Assembly: GCA_900114805.1 (NCBI GenBank)
Contig: FOZN01000004.1
Span: 186,001-250,000, forward strand
From: Agrococcus baldri
GTDB lineage: Bacteria; Actinomycetota; Actinomycetes; Actinomycetales; Microbacteriaceae
Reading direction: 5' to 3'
Length of the DNA: 64,000 nucleotides
This document shows positions 51,620-60,600 of this stretch, in pieces. Position 1 is the first letter of the stretch. Each line of letters starts with the position of its first letter. Made by a program: the position numbers and the translations under genes. Below the pieces are notes generated by a model. It saw only the letters and a program-made list of their open reading frames with translations. It ran no database searches and was not told where the DNA came from.

Positions 51620-52411
51620 TCATGCCTCAACCCTGGCAGACTCGCGCTTGGCGCGCCGCCGGTCGACGAGCAGCGCGATGCCGGCGGCCGCGAAGTACAG
51701 CACCACCATCGGCACCGAGATGATGAACATGCTCCACACGTCGCCGGCCGGCGTCACGAAGGCGCCGAACAGCGTGGCCGTCAGGATGGCCCAGCGCCAC
51801 GCGCCCAGGATCGCCCTTCCCGAGACGATGCCGGCAAGGTTCAGGAAGACGACCACGACCGGCAGCGTGTAGGCGACGCCGGCGGCGAAGACGAGCTTGA
51901 GTGAGAAGTCCCAGTAGTCGGTCGCGCCGAGGAAGGCGGTGAAGCCGTCGGGCGTGAAGCCGACGAAGAGGCGGATGATGCGCGGCAGCACGAACCAGCC
52001 GGTCGCGCAGCCGGCGATGAACAGCGGCACGGCTGCGGCGATGAACCCGAACACGTAGCGGCGCTCGATGGTGCGCAGCGCCGGCACGATGAACGCGAGC
52101 AGCTGCCAGATCCAGATCGGGCTCGAGATGATGATGCCCAGCAGGAAGCCGATGCGCATCTGCACGTCGAAGGCCTGCGTGATGTTGGTGATGTTCAGCT
52201 CGACGTCGAGTCCCGCCGCCTGCAGCTCGGCGAGCGGCGAGCTCAGCAGCCGCAGCAGCGGCTCGGCGAGGAAGAAGCCGCCGATGGCGGCCGCCACGAT
52301 CGCGGCACCCGAGATGTAGAAGCGACGCTTGAACTCGCGCAGGTGCTCAGCCAGCCGCATGCGGCCTTCCAGCTTCGACTGCCGCTCAGCCGTGCGCCCC
52401 TTGCGGGCCAT
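51620..52411 (-). CDS. tatC: twin-arginine translocase subunit TatC
   Basis: 263 residues, six membrane segments. LAEHLREFKRRFYISG is the TatC N-terminal signature, followed by the conserved periplasmic and third-segment motifs (SSPIWIWQLLAFIVPAL; ERRYVFGFI). Docking subunit for folded Tat substrates. Three bases after tatA. Confidence 0.95.
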   Translation of the reverse strand: MARKGRTAERQSKLEGRMRLAEHLREFKRRFYISGAAIVAAAIGGFFLAEPLLRLLSSPLAELQAAGLDVELNITNITQAFDVQMRIGFLLGIIISSPIWIWQLLAFIVPALRTIERRYVFGFIAAAVPLFIAGCATGWFVLPRIIRLFVGFTPDGFTAFLGATDYWDFSLKLVFAAGVAYTLPVVVVFLNLAGIVSGRAILGAWRWAILTATLFGAFVTPAGDVWSMFIISVPMVVLYFAAAGIALLVDRRRAKRESARVEA

Positions 52412-52414
52412 CGG

Positions 52415-52627
52415 CTACTTCCGGTCGGTGCTGGCGGTCGAGTCGCCGCCGTCGGTGCTGGCGGCGTCGTCCTTCGTGCCGTCGCCCTTGACTTCCTTCT
52501 TCAGGATGTTGACCGACTGCCCGAGGCTGCGGGCGAGCGCCGGCAGCTTCGCCGCACCGAAGACGAGCACGACGATGATGAGGATGATCCACCAATGCGC
52601 TCCCGCATTGCCGAGAAATCCACCCAT
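52415..52627 (-). CDS. tatA: twin-arginine translocase subunit TatA
   Basis: 70 residues from ATG 52627 (GGAAGG upstream). Single membrane segment HWWIILIIVVLVFGAAKLPALARSLGQSVNILKKEVK with the FG hinge and amphipathic helix of TatA, then a Ser/Thr/Asp tail. Forms the Tat pore with TatC. Confidence 0.93.
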   Translation of the reverse strand: MGGFLGNAGAHWWIILIIVVLVFGAAKLPALARSLGQSVNILKKEVKGDGTKDDAASTDGGDSTASTDRK

Positions 52628-52690
52628 GATCGCCTTCCGCCCCGTCTTGGTCGTCACCCATCCTACCGGCATCGCGGTGGGACGGGTGCG

Positions 52691-53644
52691 TCAGTCCTGC
52701 TGCGTCTGCTCCCGGCCGCTGCTCGCGCTCCCGAGCGCGTCGACGGCGAAGCGGCGCATCGCGCGCCGCAGGCTCGCGGGTGCCACGATCTCGGCGTCCC
52801 CGCCGCACGCGGCGACTGCGCGCAGCACAGCAGGCTCGCTCCACACCTCGATGTCGAACCGCACGCGCTCCCCGTCGACCGAGACCGGCTCCGAGGTGGC
52901 GTAGTCGCGCAGCAGGGCCGCCGCAGCGCGGGTCGAGACGACCTGTGCGGTGCCCGTGACGGTGCGCTCACGCTCTGGCAGCGCATCCGGCCATGCATCG
53001 TCCGTCGGCTCGATCGCCTCGATGCGGTCGAGCCTGAAGGTGCGCATGCCCTGCTTGTCGAGATCGGCGGCCTCGACGAAGACCTGGCCCTCGTTGAGGT
53101 TGAGCGCCACCGGGGCGATGCGCCGCCGCTGCGTTCCGGCCCCCGGCTTGCGGTAGTCGATCGCCAGCACGGAGCGGTCGCGGATCGCGTCGCGGATGCG
53201 CTGCGCCGCCAGCGGCACGGCGAGCGCGTCGACGGCGACCGTGTCGGCGCCCTGCGAGGCGGCTCTGCGGAGCTTCTCGCGCAGCGCCGCCACCCGCGCC
53301 GGCGCGGCGCCTGTGTAGCCGGCGACGAGGGTGAGCCCGGCGATCAGCGCGCTGGCCTCGCGCGGCGAGAGGCGCACCGTCTCGTCCTCGAAGGCGGGCC
53401 GCATCGTCACCGAGATGACGTCCTGCTGCTCGAACGCGTCGAAGTCGATGTCGAAGCGGATGAAGTCGCCCGCGCCGTCGGGCACCCCGGCCATGAAGAC
53501 GCGCTCGACGGCCTCGCGGATGCGCTGCTCGGGCACGCCGAAGTGGGCGGCCGCCTCCTGCACCGTCACCGACCCGGACGCGGTGACGTACTGGATGAGC
53601 GAGAGCAGCAGGCCGATGCCGCGCTCGATGCGGCTCTCGCTCAC
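52691..53644 (-). CDS. pafC: WYL-domain transcription activator PafC
   Basis: 317 residues from GTG 53644. N-terminal winged helix (SVTVQEAAAHFGVPEQRIREAVERVF), WYL domain centre (SVLAIDYRKPGAGTQRRRIAPVALNLNEGQVFVEAADLDKQGMRTFRLDRI) and C-terminal extension. With PafB it forms the LexA-independent DNA-damage response activator. Overlaps pafB by GTGA. Confidence 0.9.
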   Translation of the reverse strand: MSESRIERGIGLLLSLIQYVTASGSVTVQEAAAHFGVPEQRIREAVERVFMAGVPDGAGDFIRFDIDFDAFEQQDVISVTMRPAFEDETVRLSPREASALIAGLTLVAGYTGAAPARVAALREKLRRAASQGADTVAVDALAVPLAAQRIRDAIRDRSVLAIDYRKPGAGTQRRRIAPVALNLNEGQVFVEAADLDKQGMRTFRLDRIEAIEPTDDAWPDALPERERTVTGTAQVVSTRAAAALLRDYATSEPVSVDGERVRFDIEVWSEPAVLRAVAACGGDAEIVAPASLRRAMRRFAVDALGSASSGREQTQQD

Positions 53645-54687
53645 GAGGCGGCCTCCTCGGTGCGCTCGTCGTCATGGGCGTCGCGGATGCGCTCGAGGCG
53701 CTGCCGCACCAGCTCGCGCTGCTCGGCAGGCCAGGCGATGGCGACGTCGGAGCCGAAGCCGGTCAGCTCGTCTGCGATGAGATGACGGTCGGCATGGTGG
53801 ACGACGAGCAGGCCGTCCTCCTCCCTGGTGTCGCGCCGGTGCCGGAGACGGATGTCGGCGTCGCTGCCGGGCAGCGCGTGCACGCCCACCGAGGCGGTCG
53901 CCCAGATCTGCTCGAGCTTGGCCAGGGCCGCGGTCGCCGCATCCTCCGGAACCTCGAAGGGATGCTTGGCTGCGCGGTCCTTCACAGGCGAGACGATGCG
54001 CTGCATGAGGAAGGTGCGGGTGTCCTCAGCGCCGAGGTCATGGCCGACCAGCATCCAGCGGCCGCGGAACAGCACGGTCGCCCACGGCTGCACCGTGCGG
54101 CTGCGGGGTGTGCGCTCCCCCGGCTTGAGGTAGTCGAAGACCACCTCGCGGTGCCGGTCGGCGGCGCGCTTCAACGCCTGGAAGGCGCTCTCGCGGGGAC
54201 GCTGGCGGGGCTGCAGGACGGATGCGGTGGCCGGCTCGGCGTCCTCGGGGTCACTCGTGCGGCCGGGGGTGCGCTCGAGCGGCAGGCCGCCGCGGAACTC
54301 GGGGTCGGCGCGCAGCTTCAGCGCCGCGCGCTGCGACTCCTCGGTGAGGCCGCCCTCGTGCCACACGCGCAGCGCGAGGTCGAGCAGGTCGCGCTCCTCG
54401 GCGTCGAACTGCAGCTCTGCGGGCGAGCCGAGCACACCGTCGAGCACGCGGTAGCGGGCCTCCTGGTTGCTGTCGTCGCCCGGGGGCTGCACGACGTCGA
54501 TGACGATGCCGTGCTCGCGCAGCGCATCCTTGTCGCGCTCGAACATGCGCTCGAGCGCATCGCCGACCGGCTGGCCCTGGTAGCCGGCGACTCGGGTGAA
54601 CAGCTCATGCTTCGTGAAGCCGACGCTCGTGTCCACGAGCGCGAGCAGCAGAGAGAACTGGCGCTCCTCGGCCTCGACGCGGTTCAT
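53641..54687 (-). CDS. pafB: WYL-domain transcription activator PafB
   Basis: 348 residues. Winged helix (VGFTKHELFTRVAGYQ), then a WYL domain (REVVFDYLKPGERTPRSRTVQPWATVLFRGRWMLVGHDLGAEDTRTFLMQRI) and C-terminal domain. Partner of PafC. No pafA beside it. Confidence 0.9.
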   Translation of the reverse strand: MNRVEAEERQFSLLLALVDTSVGFTKHELFTRVAGYQGQPVGDALERMFERDKDALREHGIVIDVVQPPGDDSNQEARYRVLDGVLGSPAELQFDAEERDLLDLALRVWHEGGLTEESQRAALKLRADPEFRGGLPLERTPGRTSDPEDAEPATASVLQPRQRPRESAFQALKRAADRHREVVFDYLKPGERTPRSRTVQPWATVLFRGRWMLVGHDLGAEDTRTFLMQRIVSPVKDRAAKHPFEVPEDAATAALAKLEQIWATASVGVHALPGSDADIRLRHRRDTREEDGLLVVHHADRHLIADELTGFGSDVAIAWPAEQRELVRQRLERIRDAHDDERTEEAAS

Positions 54688-54700
54688 CGACGGGTCGCCG

Positions 54701-55681
54701 TCAGCCGGCGACGGGCTCGACCCGGTCGAGGATGTCGATCACGAACAGCAGGTGGTCGCCCTCCTGGATCGTCGCGGGGCGCGTGGCCGCGTCGTTGTAG
54801 CCGAGCTCCTGCGGGATCGAGACCACGACCTGGCTGCCGATCGGCTGGCCGACCACCGCGTCCACGAAGCCGGGGATCAGGTTCGCGTCGTCGATGGTCA
54901 TGACGGTCGGGGCGCCGCGCTCCCATGAGGAGTCGAACACCTCCTCGGTCTCCCAGACGATGCCGGTGTAGTGCAGCAGCACGCTGTCGCCCTCGGCGAC
55001 GGGCTCGCCGGTGCCCTCGATGCTCTGCATGACCGTCAGCTCTGCCGGTGCGGGGCCGCCTGGGAAGGTGACCCCGGGACGGCCGTCGGTGGCGAGGGTG
55101 ATCGCCGGCATGCCCTGCTGGCCGGGGCGCGCGTTGCCCTCGGCGCGGCCCGGGTGGGTGCCGGTGACGTCGAGCACGACCACCGCGGTGTCGGCCGCGG
55201 CGATGTCCATCTCCGGCGACTCTGCGCCGGGGCCGAACAGGCTCTCGATGGTGGTCGTGAGCACGACGGTCGAACCGGGGGCCGCGCACGAGACCGCCTG
55301 GCTGAGCGCCGTGTCGCCGCCGGCGGACAGGCGCAGGGCCTCGGCGGCCGGGACGTCGGAGCCGGGCTCGGGGTACGAGCTGGTGATGATCATGCCGGTC
55401 TTGCCGGAGTAGACGACGTAGTTCGCGTCGACGACGTCGCCGTCCTCGATGCGGTCAGCGTCACCGCCGGTCAGCGTCGCCTGGTCGCCGTCGGTCACCA
55501 GCGGGATCTCGAAGTCGACCGTCGGCGCACCCTCCGTCTGCTCGACGCTCACCTGGTTCGACGCGGCTCCGGCGGGCAGCGTCGGCATGCAGCCGTCGAT
55601 GCTGCCTGCGGGCGCCTGGCAGGCGGTGAGGCCGGCTGCGGCGACGAGCAGCGCGGCGATCATGAGGGGGCGTGTGCGCAC
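54701..55681 (-). CDS. FKBP-type peptidyl-prolyl isomerase lipoprotein
   Basis: 326 residues from GTG 55681 (AAAGG seven bases upstream). Lipobox LTAC after a short signal. Residues about 85-185 look like a degenerate FKBP-like domain; about 230-326 are a canonical FKBP domain (GDSVLLHYTGIVWETEEVFDSSWERG, LIPGFVDAVVGQPIGSQVVVSIPQELGY, LLFVIDILD). Extracytoplasmic protein folding. Located 29 bases after trmI. Confidence 0.9.
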   Translation of the reverse strand: MRTRPLMIAALLVAAAGLTACQAPAGSIDGCMPTLPAGAASNQVSVEQTEGAPTVDFEIPLVTDGDQATLTGGDADRIEDGDVVDANYVVYSGKTGMIITSSYPEPGSDVPAAEALRLSAGGDTALSQAVSCAAPGSTVVLTTTIESLFGPGAESPEMDIAAADTAVVVLDVTGTHPGRAEGNARPGQQGMPAITLATDGRPGVTFPGGPAPAELTVMQSIEGTGEPVAEGDSVLLHYTGIVWETEEVFDSSWERGAPTVMTIDDANLIPGFVDAVVGQPIGSQVVVSIPQELGYNDAATRPATIQEGDHLLFVIDILDRVEPVAG

Positions 55682-55710
55682 AGCGATGCCTTTCAGGGTT
55701 CGGGACCGGG

Positions 55711-56730
55711 TCAGTCTACCTGCGCGTCGTCGACGTCCGACGCTGCCTCGCCAGCCGGCTCCGAGCCCGCCGCTATCGCCTCCGCCTGCCGCTGCGCGTC
55801 GCGGCGCGCGCGACGCGCGCGCTTCGCGCTCGGGGTGCGGTCGCCGACGGCGCCCGGGGTCCATGCCTCGATGTCGGCCTCGGCGAAGTCGGCCTTGGCC
55901 GCTCGGCGTCGGAAGGAGGGCAGCTCGACGCCGTCGGCGATGCGGCGGGCGGTCATCAGGAAGCCGGTGTGGGCGACCATCCGATGGTCGGGCCGCACGG
56001 CGAGGCCCTCCACGTGCCAGCCCCGCACGAGCGTCTCGGACGACTTCGGGGCGGTGAAGCGGCCGTCGGCGCGGATGGCTTCGACCGTGCGCGAGAGCTG
56101 CGTCACGGTGGCGACGTAGCAGAGCACCAGGCCGCCGGGGCGGAGCGCGGTCGCCGTGGCGTCGACGCACTCCCAAGGCGCCAGCATGTCGAGCAGGACG
56201 CGGTCGGCCTCGCCCTCGCTCACGTGCTCCCCCAGCTCGTCGGCGAGGTCGCCGAGCACGGTGTCCCAGTTGCAGGGCCGCTCGCCGAAGAAACCGGTCA
56301 CGTTCGCCTCCGCGACGTCGCGGAACTCCTCGCGGCGCTCGAAGGAGACGAGCCGGCCGGTGCCGTGCAGCGCTCGCAGCAGCCACAGCGAGAGCGCACC
56401 GGAGCCGACCCCGGCCTCGACGATCGTGAGATCGGGGTGGATGTCGGCGAAGCCGAGGATGTGCGACGCGTCCTTAGGGTAGATGATCGCGGCGCCGCGC
56501 GGCATCGACATGATGTAGTCCTGCAGCAGCGGACGGATCGCGAGGTGCTCGGCGTCGCCGACCGTGACGAGCGAGCCGTCGTCGAGCCCGACGATGGCCG
56601 AGTGCGGTACGGCGCCCTTCTGCGTGCCGAACTGCTTGCCCTCCGTCAGCACGATCGTGTACATGCGCTGCTTCGGGCCCGTCAGCTGCACCACGTCGCC
56701 CCACTGGAACGGGCCGGTCCTGCCCATCAT
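55711..56730 (-). CDS. trmI: tRNA (adenine-58-N1)-methyltransferase
   Basis: 339 residues. N-terminal small beta domain (GDVVQLTGPKQRMYTIVL.. ), then Rossmann methyltransferase: YPKDASHILGFADIHPDLTIVEAGVGSGALSLWLLRAL and LDMLAPWECV. Methylates A58 of tRNA. ATG 56730 overlaps the HAD stop (ATGA). A charged tail follows the catalytic domain. Confidence 0.92.
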   Translation of the reverse strand: MMGRTGPFQWGDVVQLTGPKQRMYTIVLTEGKQFGTQKGAVPHSAIVGLDDGSLVTVGDAEHLAIRPLLQDYIMSMPRGAAIIYPKDASHILGFADIHPDLTIVEAGVGSGALSLWLLRALHGTGRLVSFERREEFRDVAEANVTGFFGERPCNWDTVLGDLADELGEHVSEGEADRVLLDMLAPWECVDATATALRPGGLVLCYVATVTQLSRTVEAIRADGRFTAPKSSETLVRGWHVEGLAVRPDHRMVAHTGFLMTARRIADGVELPSFRRRAAKADFAEADIEAWTPGAVGDRTPSAKRARRARRDAQRQAEAIAAGSEPAGEAASDVDDAQVD

Positions 56731-57425
56731 GCGCGGGCCTCCCCGATGCTCGCAGCCACCTCTGCCACGCTGCGACTGGCGAGGCTCGGCCAGTGCACGA
56801 TGCCGGGCAGCTGCGAGATGTCGACGGCGTGCGGCACCCCGATCGTCGTCAGCCCCGCGGCGAGCGCGCTGCGCGCACCGTGGAGGGAGTCCTCGATCGC
56901 GACCGAGCGCTCCGCGCTCACCCCCAGCATCCGCAGCGCCTGCAGGTAGGGCTCGGGGTGCGGCTTGCCCTCCGTGCACTCATCGCCCGCCACGGTCACG
57001 GTGAAGGGCGCGCGGCCGAGCCGCTCGGCGAGGGCGGCCTCGACGCGGTCGACGATCTCGCGCGTCGACATGGTCACGAGCGCCACGGGCACTTCGGCGT
57101 CGAGCAGCGCCCTCAGCAGCTCGAGCGCACCTGGCCGTACGGGCAGCTCGTCGCCGAGGGCGCTGAGCACCTCCCCGACCAGGCGCGCGACGATCGCATC
57201 CTCGTCGAGCGGCACGCCCTTGGCGATGAACACGCGGGCGCCGTCCCAGAGGTCGACACCGACGAGCGCCTCCGCCTCCGCACTCCCCCACGGGATGCCG
57301 TGCTCGGCGGCGAGTCGGGCCTCGGCTGCCATCCACTGCGGCTCCGTGTCGATGAGCGTGCCGTCCATGTCGAACAGCACGGCATCGAGGGCTCGTGAGA
57401 CGGCGTCGGGGGTAGGCGAAGTCAC
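56727..57425 (-). CDS. HAD-superfamily phosphatase
   Basis: 232 residues, GTG start. DxD motif LFDMDGTLIDTEPQW, TMSTREI (motif II), GKPHPEPYLQA and AIEDSLHGARSALAAGLTTIGV. Beta-phosphoglucomutase-like phosphatase; this HAD gene next to trmI is conserved in actinobacteria. Substrate unknown. Confidence 0.9.
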   Translation of the reverse strand: MTSPTPDAVSRALDAVLFDMDGTLIDTEPQWMAAEARLAAEHGIPWGSAEAEALVGVDLWDGARVFIAKGVPLDEDAIVARLVGEVLSALGDELPVRPGALELLRALLDAEVPVALVTMSTREIVDRVEAALAERLGRAPFTVTVAGDECTEGKPHPEPYLQALRMLGVSAERSVAIEDSLHGARSALAAGLTTIGVPHAVDISQLPGIVHWPSLASRSVAEVAASIGEARA

Positions 57426-57481
57426 CGCGCAAGCCTACTGGCGCGCGTAGAGTGTCCGTTTGACGCGAGGAGGTGCCGTCA

Positions 57482-58447
57482 GTGGCACGAGGACCCATCG
57501 AGGGTCGCATCATGGTCGTGGCCTTCGAGGGCTGGACGGATGCGGGCGACGCCGCGAGCGGTGCGGTGCGGAAGCTGATCGAGGCGTGCGAGCTCGAGGC
57601 GTTCGACGAGATCGAGCCTGAGGACTTCGTCGACTTCGCGCTGCACCGACCGGTGGTGCGCACGCTCGAGGACGGCACGCGTGCGCTGCAGTGGCCCGCC
57701 ACCATCGCCTACGCCCCGACGCGGCCCTCCAGCAGGACCGCGCTCGCCGAGGACGCCGGTCTCGACGTCTCTTCCGGCAACGAGGGCGAGGTCTTCGCGC
57801 TCGTCGGTGCGGAGCCCAGCCGCAACTGGACGGCCTTCGCGGCGGAGTTCCTGGAGATCGCGCGCGGCTGCGAGATCGACGCGATCGTCTTCGTGGGCTC
57901 GATGCTGGCCGACGTGCCGCACACCCGCCCCATCTCGACCTCGATCACCAGCGACAGCGCCGAGCTGCAGTCGCGCCTCGGTGCGGTCGCCAGCGACTAC
58001 GAGGGCCCCACCGGCATCATGTCGGTGCTGGCGCTGCTGGCCGGTGAGGCGGGCATCGCGACTGCGTCGCTGTGGGCATCGGTGCCCCACTACGTGCACA
58101 ACGCGTCGGCGCCGAAGGCCATCGTGGCGCTGCTCGACCGGCTCTCGGAGATGCTCGACGTGACGATCCCGCTCGGCGACCTGCCGGAGCAGGCCGGCGA
58201 GTGGGAGCGCGGCATCGACGAGATCACCGAGCGCGATGACGAGATGCGGGCCTACATCGGCAAGCTCGAGGAGCAGCGCGACGCCGTCGAGAGCCCCGAG
58301 GCGAGCGGCGAGGCCATCGCCCACGAGTTCGAGCGCTTCCTGCGCGATCAGGGCCCGAAGCCGCCTCGCCAAGGCGGCAGCGTGCCTCCCGCGCCGCCCG
58401 CGGAGCCGCGCGACGACCAGCCGGACGAGGACGCCCCGCCGGTCTGA
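57482..58447 (+). CDS. PAC2-family (proteasome assembly chaperone-like) protein
   Basis: 321 residues from GTG 57482 (GAGGAGGT eight bases upstream). PAC2 pattern: IMVVAFEGWTDAGDAASGAVRKL, EDFVDFALHRPVV, FVGSMLADVPHTRP and GIMSVLALLAGEAGIATASLWASVPHYV. Function in bacteria unknown; it is kept here although no 20S proteasome genes are nearby. Divergent from the HAD gene. Confidence 0.88.
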   Translation: MARGPIEGRIMVVAFEGWTDAGDAASGAVRKLIEACELEAFDEIEPEDFVDFALHRPVVRTLEDGTRALQWPATIAYAPTRPSSRTALAEDAGLDVSSGNEGEVFALVGAEPSRNWTAFAAEFLEIARGCEIDAIVFVGSMLADVPHTRPISTSITSDSAELQSRLGAVASDYEGPTGIMSVLALLAGEAGIATASLWASVPHYVHNASAPKAIVALLDRLSEMLDVTIPLGDLPEQAGEWERGIDEITERDDEMRAYIGKLEEQRDAVESPEASGEAIAHEFERFLRDQGPKPPRQGGSVPPAPPAEPRDDQPDEDAPPV

Positions 58448-58459
58448 GTATCGGCCCGA

Positions 58460-58478
58460 GCGGCCGTCAGCCGGCCGC
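58460..58478. terminator. bidirectional hairpin between convergent genes
   Basis: GCGGCCG (58460-58466), loop of five, CGGCCGC (58472-58478), centred between the PAC2 and mshC stops. No T-run. Confidence 0.4.
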
Positions 58479-58483
58479 GTGCG

Positions 58484-59752
58484 TCAGCGCGCTGCTACGG
58501 CGGCGAGATCGATGCCCAGCAGGGCGTCGATCGCCGCGAGGCTGCCGGCATCGGCGGGGGCGCGCTGGATGAAGGCGTCGACCGCCTGCAGCGCGGCGGG
58601 CGTGTTGAGGTCGTCGGCGAGCGTCACGCGCAGCCATGGCACGACCGACTCCCCCAGCGAGGGGTCGTCGTCCGGAGTGGTCGACCACGCCAGCCAGCGG
58701 TCGAGCCGCTGCTCGGCGGCTTCGAGCTCGTCGTCCGCCCACTCCCAGTCCTGCCGCCAGTGGTGGTCGAGCAGCGCCAGGCGCAGCGCGGCCGGCCGGG
58801 CGCCCTGCGCGAGCAGCTTCGACACCAGCACCAGGTTGCCGAGCGACTTCGACATCTTCTCGCCCTGGTAGGCGACCAGACCGGCGTTGAGCCGCGTCAT
58901 GCTGAACAGCGGCGCACCGAGCGCGATGGCGTGGTGCCCCTGCAGCTCCTGATGCGGGAAGCGCAGGTCGCGGCCGCCCGCGGCGACCGTGAACGGCGCT
59001 CCCAGCTCGTCCATCGCGATCACGGTGCACTCCACGTGCCAGCCCGGGCGCCCGCGGCCGACTGCAGAGTCCCAGGCAGGTTCACCGGGGCGCTCGGCGC
59101 GCCACAGCAGCGGGTCCAGCGGCGAGCGCTTCCCCGGGCGGTCGGGATCGCCGCCGAACTCTCGGGTGAGCTCGAGCATCTGCGCGGCATCGGTGCGGCT
59201 GCCCTCGCCGACGGCGAACCGCCGCGCGCGGGTGGTGTCGAACAGCACGTCCTCACCCAGCGCATCTTCGCCGTCGGGGGCCGCCAGCCGGTAGGCGTCG
59301 CCGGAGTCGAGCAGCCGGCGCACGGCATCGCCGATGGGAGCGATGCGCTCGGTGACGGCGACCCAGTGGTCGGGCGGCAGGATGCGCAGCGCCTCCATGT
59401 CGGTGCGGAAGAGCTGCTGCTGCCGCTGCGCGAGCTCTCGCCAATCGACACCGTCGCGCGCCGCCCGCTCGAGCAGCGGGTCATCGACGTCGGTCGAGTT
59501 CATCGCCGTGCGCACCTCGATGCCGGCGTCGAGCCAGACGCGGGTGAGCGTGTCGAACGCGAGGTAGGTGAACGCGTGCCCGAGGTGCGTCGCGTCGTAC
59601 GGGGTGATGCCGCAGGTGTACATGGATGCGGTAGGCCCCTCGGGCACGACCACCCGGGCATCCGTGCGCACGTCGTGGACGCTCGGGCGGGTGCCCTCGC
59701 CCGTTCCCAGCGCCTCCAGCGAGGGCACCGCGGGGCGCTGCCAGCTGTGCAT
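58484..59752 (-). CDS. mshC: cysteine:1-D-myo-inosityl 2-amino-2-deoxy-alpha-D-glucopyranoside ligase (mycothiol ligase)
   Basis: 422 residues from ATG 59752. Cysteinyl-tRNA synthetase-like: YTCGITPYDATHLGHA (zinc Cys47, HLGH at 56-59), WHVECTVIA and KMSKSLGN. The short length and missing anticodon domain distinguish MshC from CysS. ATP-dependent Cys-GlcN-Ins formation in mycothiol synthesis. Overlaps the uppP stop by one base. Confidence 0.93.
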   Translation of the reverse strand: MHSWQRPAVPSLEALGTGEGTRPSVHDVRTDARVVVPEGPTASMYTCGITPYDATHLGHAFTYLAFDTLTRVWLDAGIEVRTAMNSTDVDDPLLERAARDGVDWRELAQRQQQLFRTDMEALRILPPDHWVAVTERIAPIGDAVRRLLDSGDAYRLAAPDGEDALGEDVLFDTTRARRFAVGEGSRTDAAQMLELTREFGGDPDRPGKRSPLDPLLWRAERPGEPAWDSAVGRGRPGWHVECTVIAMDELGAPFTVAAGGRDLRFPHQELQGHHAIALGAPLFSMTRLNAGLVAYQGEKMSKSLGNLVLVSKLLAQGARPAALRLALLDHHWRQDWEWADDELEAAEQRLDRWLAWSTTPDDDPSLGESVVPWLRVTLADDLNTPAALQAVDAFIQRAPADAGSLAAIDALLGIDLAAVAAR

Positions 59753-60585
59753 CAGAGCGCCTCGATCCAGCCGGCGCTGAGGGCGACCAGCAGCAGCGCG
59801 CCCAGCACGATGCGGTAGACGACGAAGGGCATGAAGCTGCGGCGCGAGATCCAGTCCATCAGCCACTTGATGACCACCAGGCCGACCAGGAAGGCGACCG
59901 CCGTCGCGAGGATCGTCGGGCCCATGCCCAGGCCGACGGAGCTCGGCTCGCTGACCGCCTGGATGGTCTCGTAGATCCCGGCGCCGAAGACGGCCGGGAC
60001 GGCGAGGAAGAACGCGTACTTTGCCGCTGCGGGCCGTTCGTAGCCGAGCGCGCGTCCCATCGTGACGGTGGCCCCGGAGCGCGAGACGCCGGGGATCAGC
60101 GCGAGCACCTGGGCGACGCCGATCAGCAGTCCGTCGCGGTAGGTGGTGGTCTCGAGCGTCTTCACGCGACGGCCGAGCATGTCAGCGATGCCGAGGATGA
60201 TGCCGAAGACGATCAGCACCGTCGCGGTGATCCAGAGGCTGCGCAGCTGGTCGCGGATGAGGTCCTGGAAGAGCACGCCGGCGATGACGATCGGCACCGT
60301 GCCGATGATGACCAGCCAGCCCATCTTCACGTCCGGGTCGCTCCGGTCGGTCTTGCCGGAGAACTGCTGGAACCACTTGCCGATGATGCGCGTGATGTCC
60401 TTCCAGAAGAAGATCACCACCGCCAGCTCCGTGCCGATCTGGGTGATGGCGGTGAAGGTGGCGCCGGGATCCTCGGCGCCCGGCAGGAACAGCCCGGCGA
60501 TGCGCAGGTGGGCGCTCGAGGAGATGGGCAGGAACTCGGTGGCGCCCTGGAGCGCACCGAGCAAGATCGCGATCAGCCAGTCCAT
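59752..60585 (-). CDS. uppP: undecaprenyl-diphosphatase
   Basis: 277 residues, about eight membrane segments. UppP/BacA motifs GATEFLPISSSAH (residues 16-28) and GVSRSGATVTMGRALGY. Recycles the lipid carrier for cell-wall synthesis and confers bacitracin tolerance. Coupled to mshC by TGATG, a conserved actinobacterial neighbourhood. Confidence 0.94.
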   Translation of the reverse strand: MDWLIAILLGALQGATEFLPISSSAHLRIAGLFLPGAEDPGATFTAITQIGTELAVVIFFWKDITRIIGKWFQQFSGKTDRSDPDVKMGWLVIIGTVPIVIAGVLFQDLIRDQLRSLWITATVLIVFGIILGIADMLGRRVKTLETTTYRDGLLIGVAQVLALIPGVSRSGATVTMGRALGYERPAAAKYAFFLAVPAVFGAGIYETIQAVSEPSSVGLGMGPTILATAVAFLVGLVVIKWLMDWISRRSFMPFVVYRIVLGALLLVALSAGWIEAL

Positions 60586-60600
60586 GGATTCAGCAGGTCC

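Noticed and set aside
57482-58447. PAC2 protein as evidence of a proteasome
   Set aside because: No prcA/prcB/pup genes are in the window and PAC2 is widespread in actinobacteria lacking a nearby proteasome.
58484-59752. cysteinyl-tRNA synthetase
   Set aside because: Length of 422 residues, lack of the anticodon-binding region and position beside uppP fit MshC.
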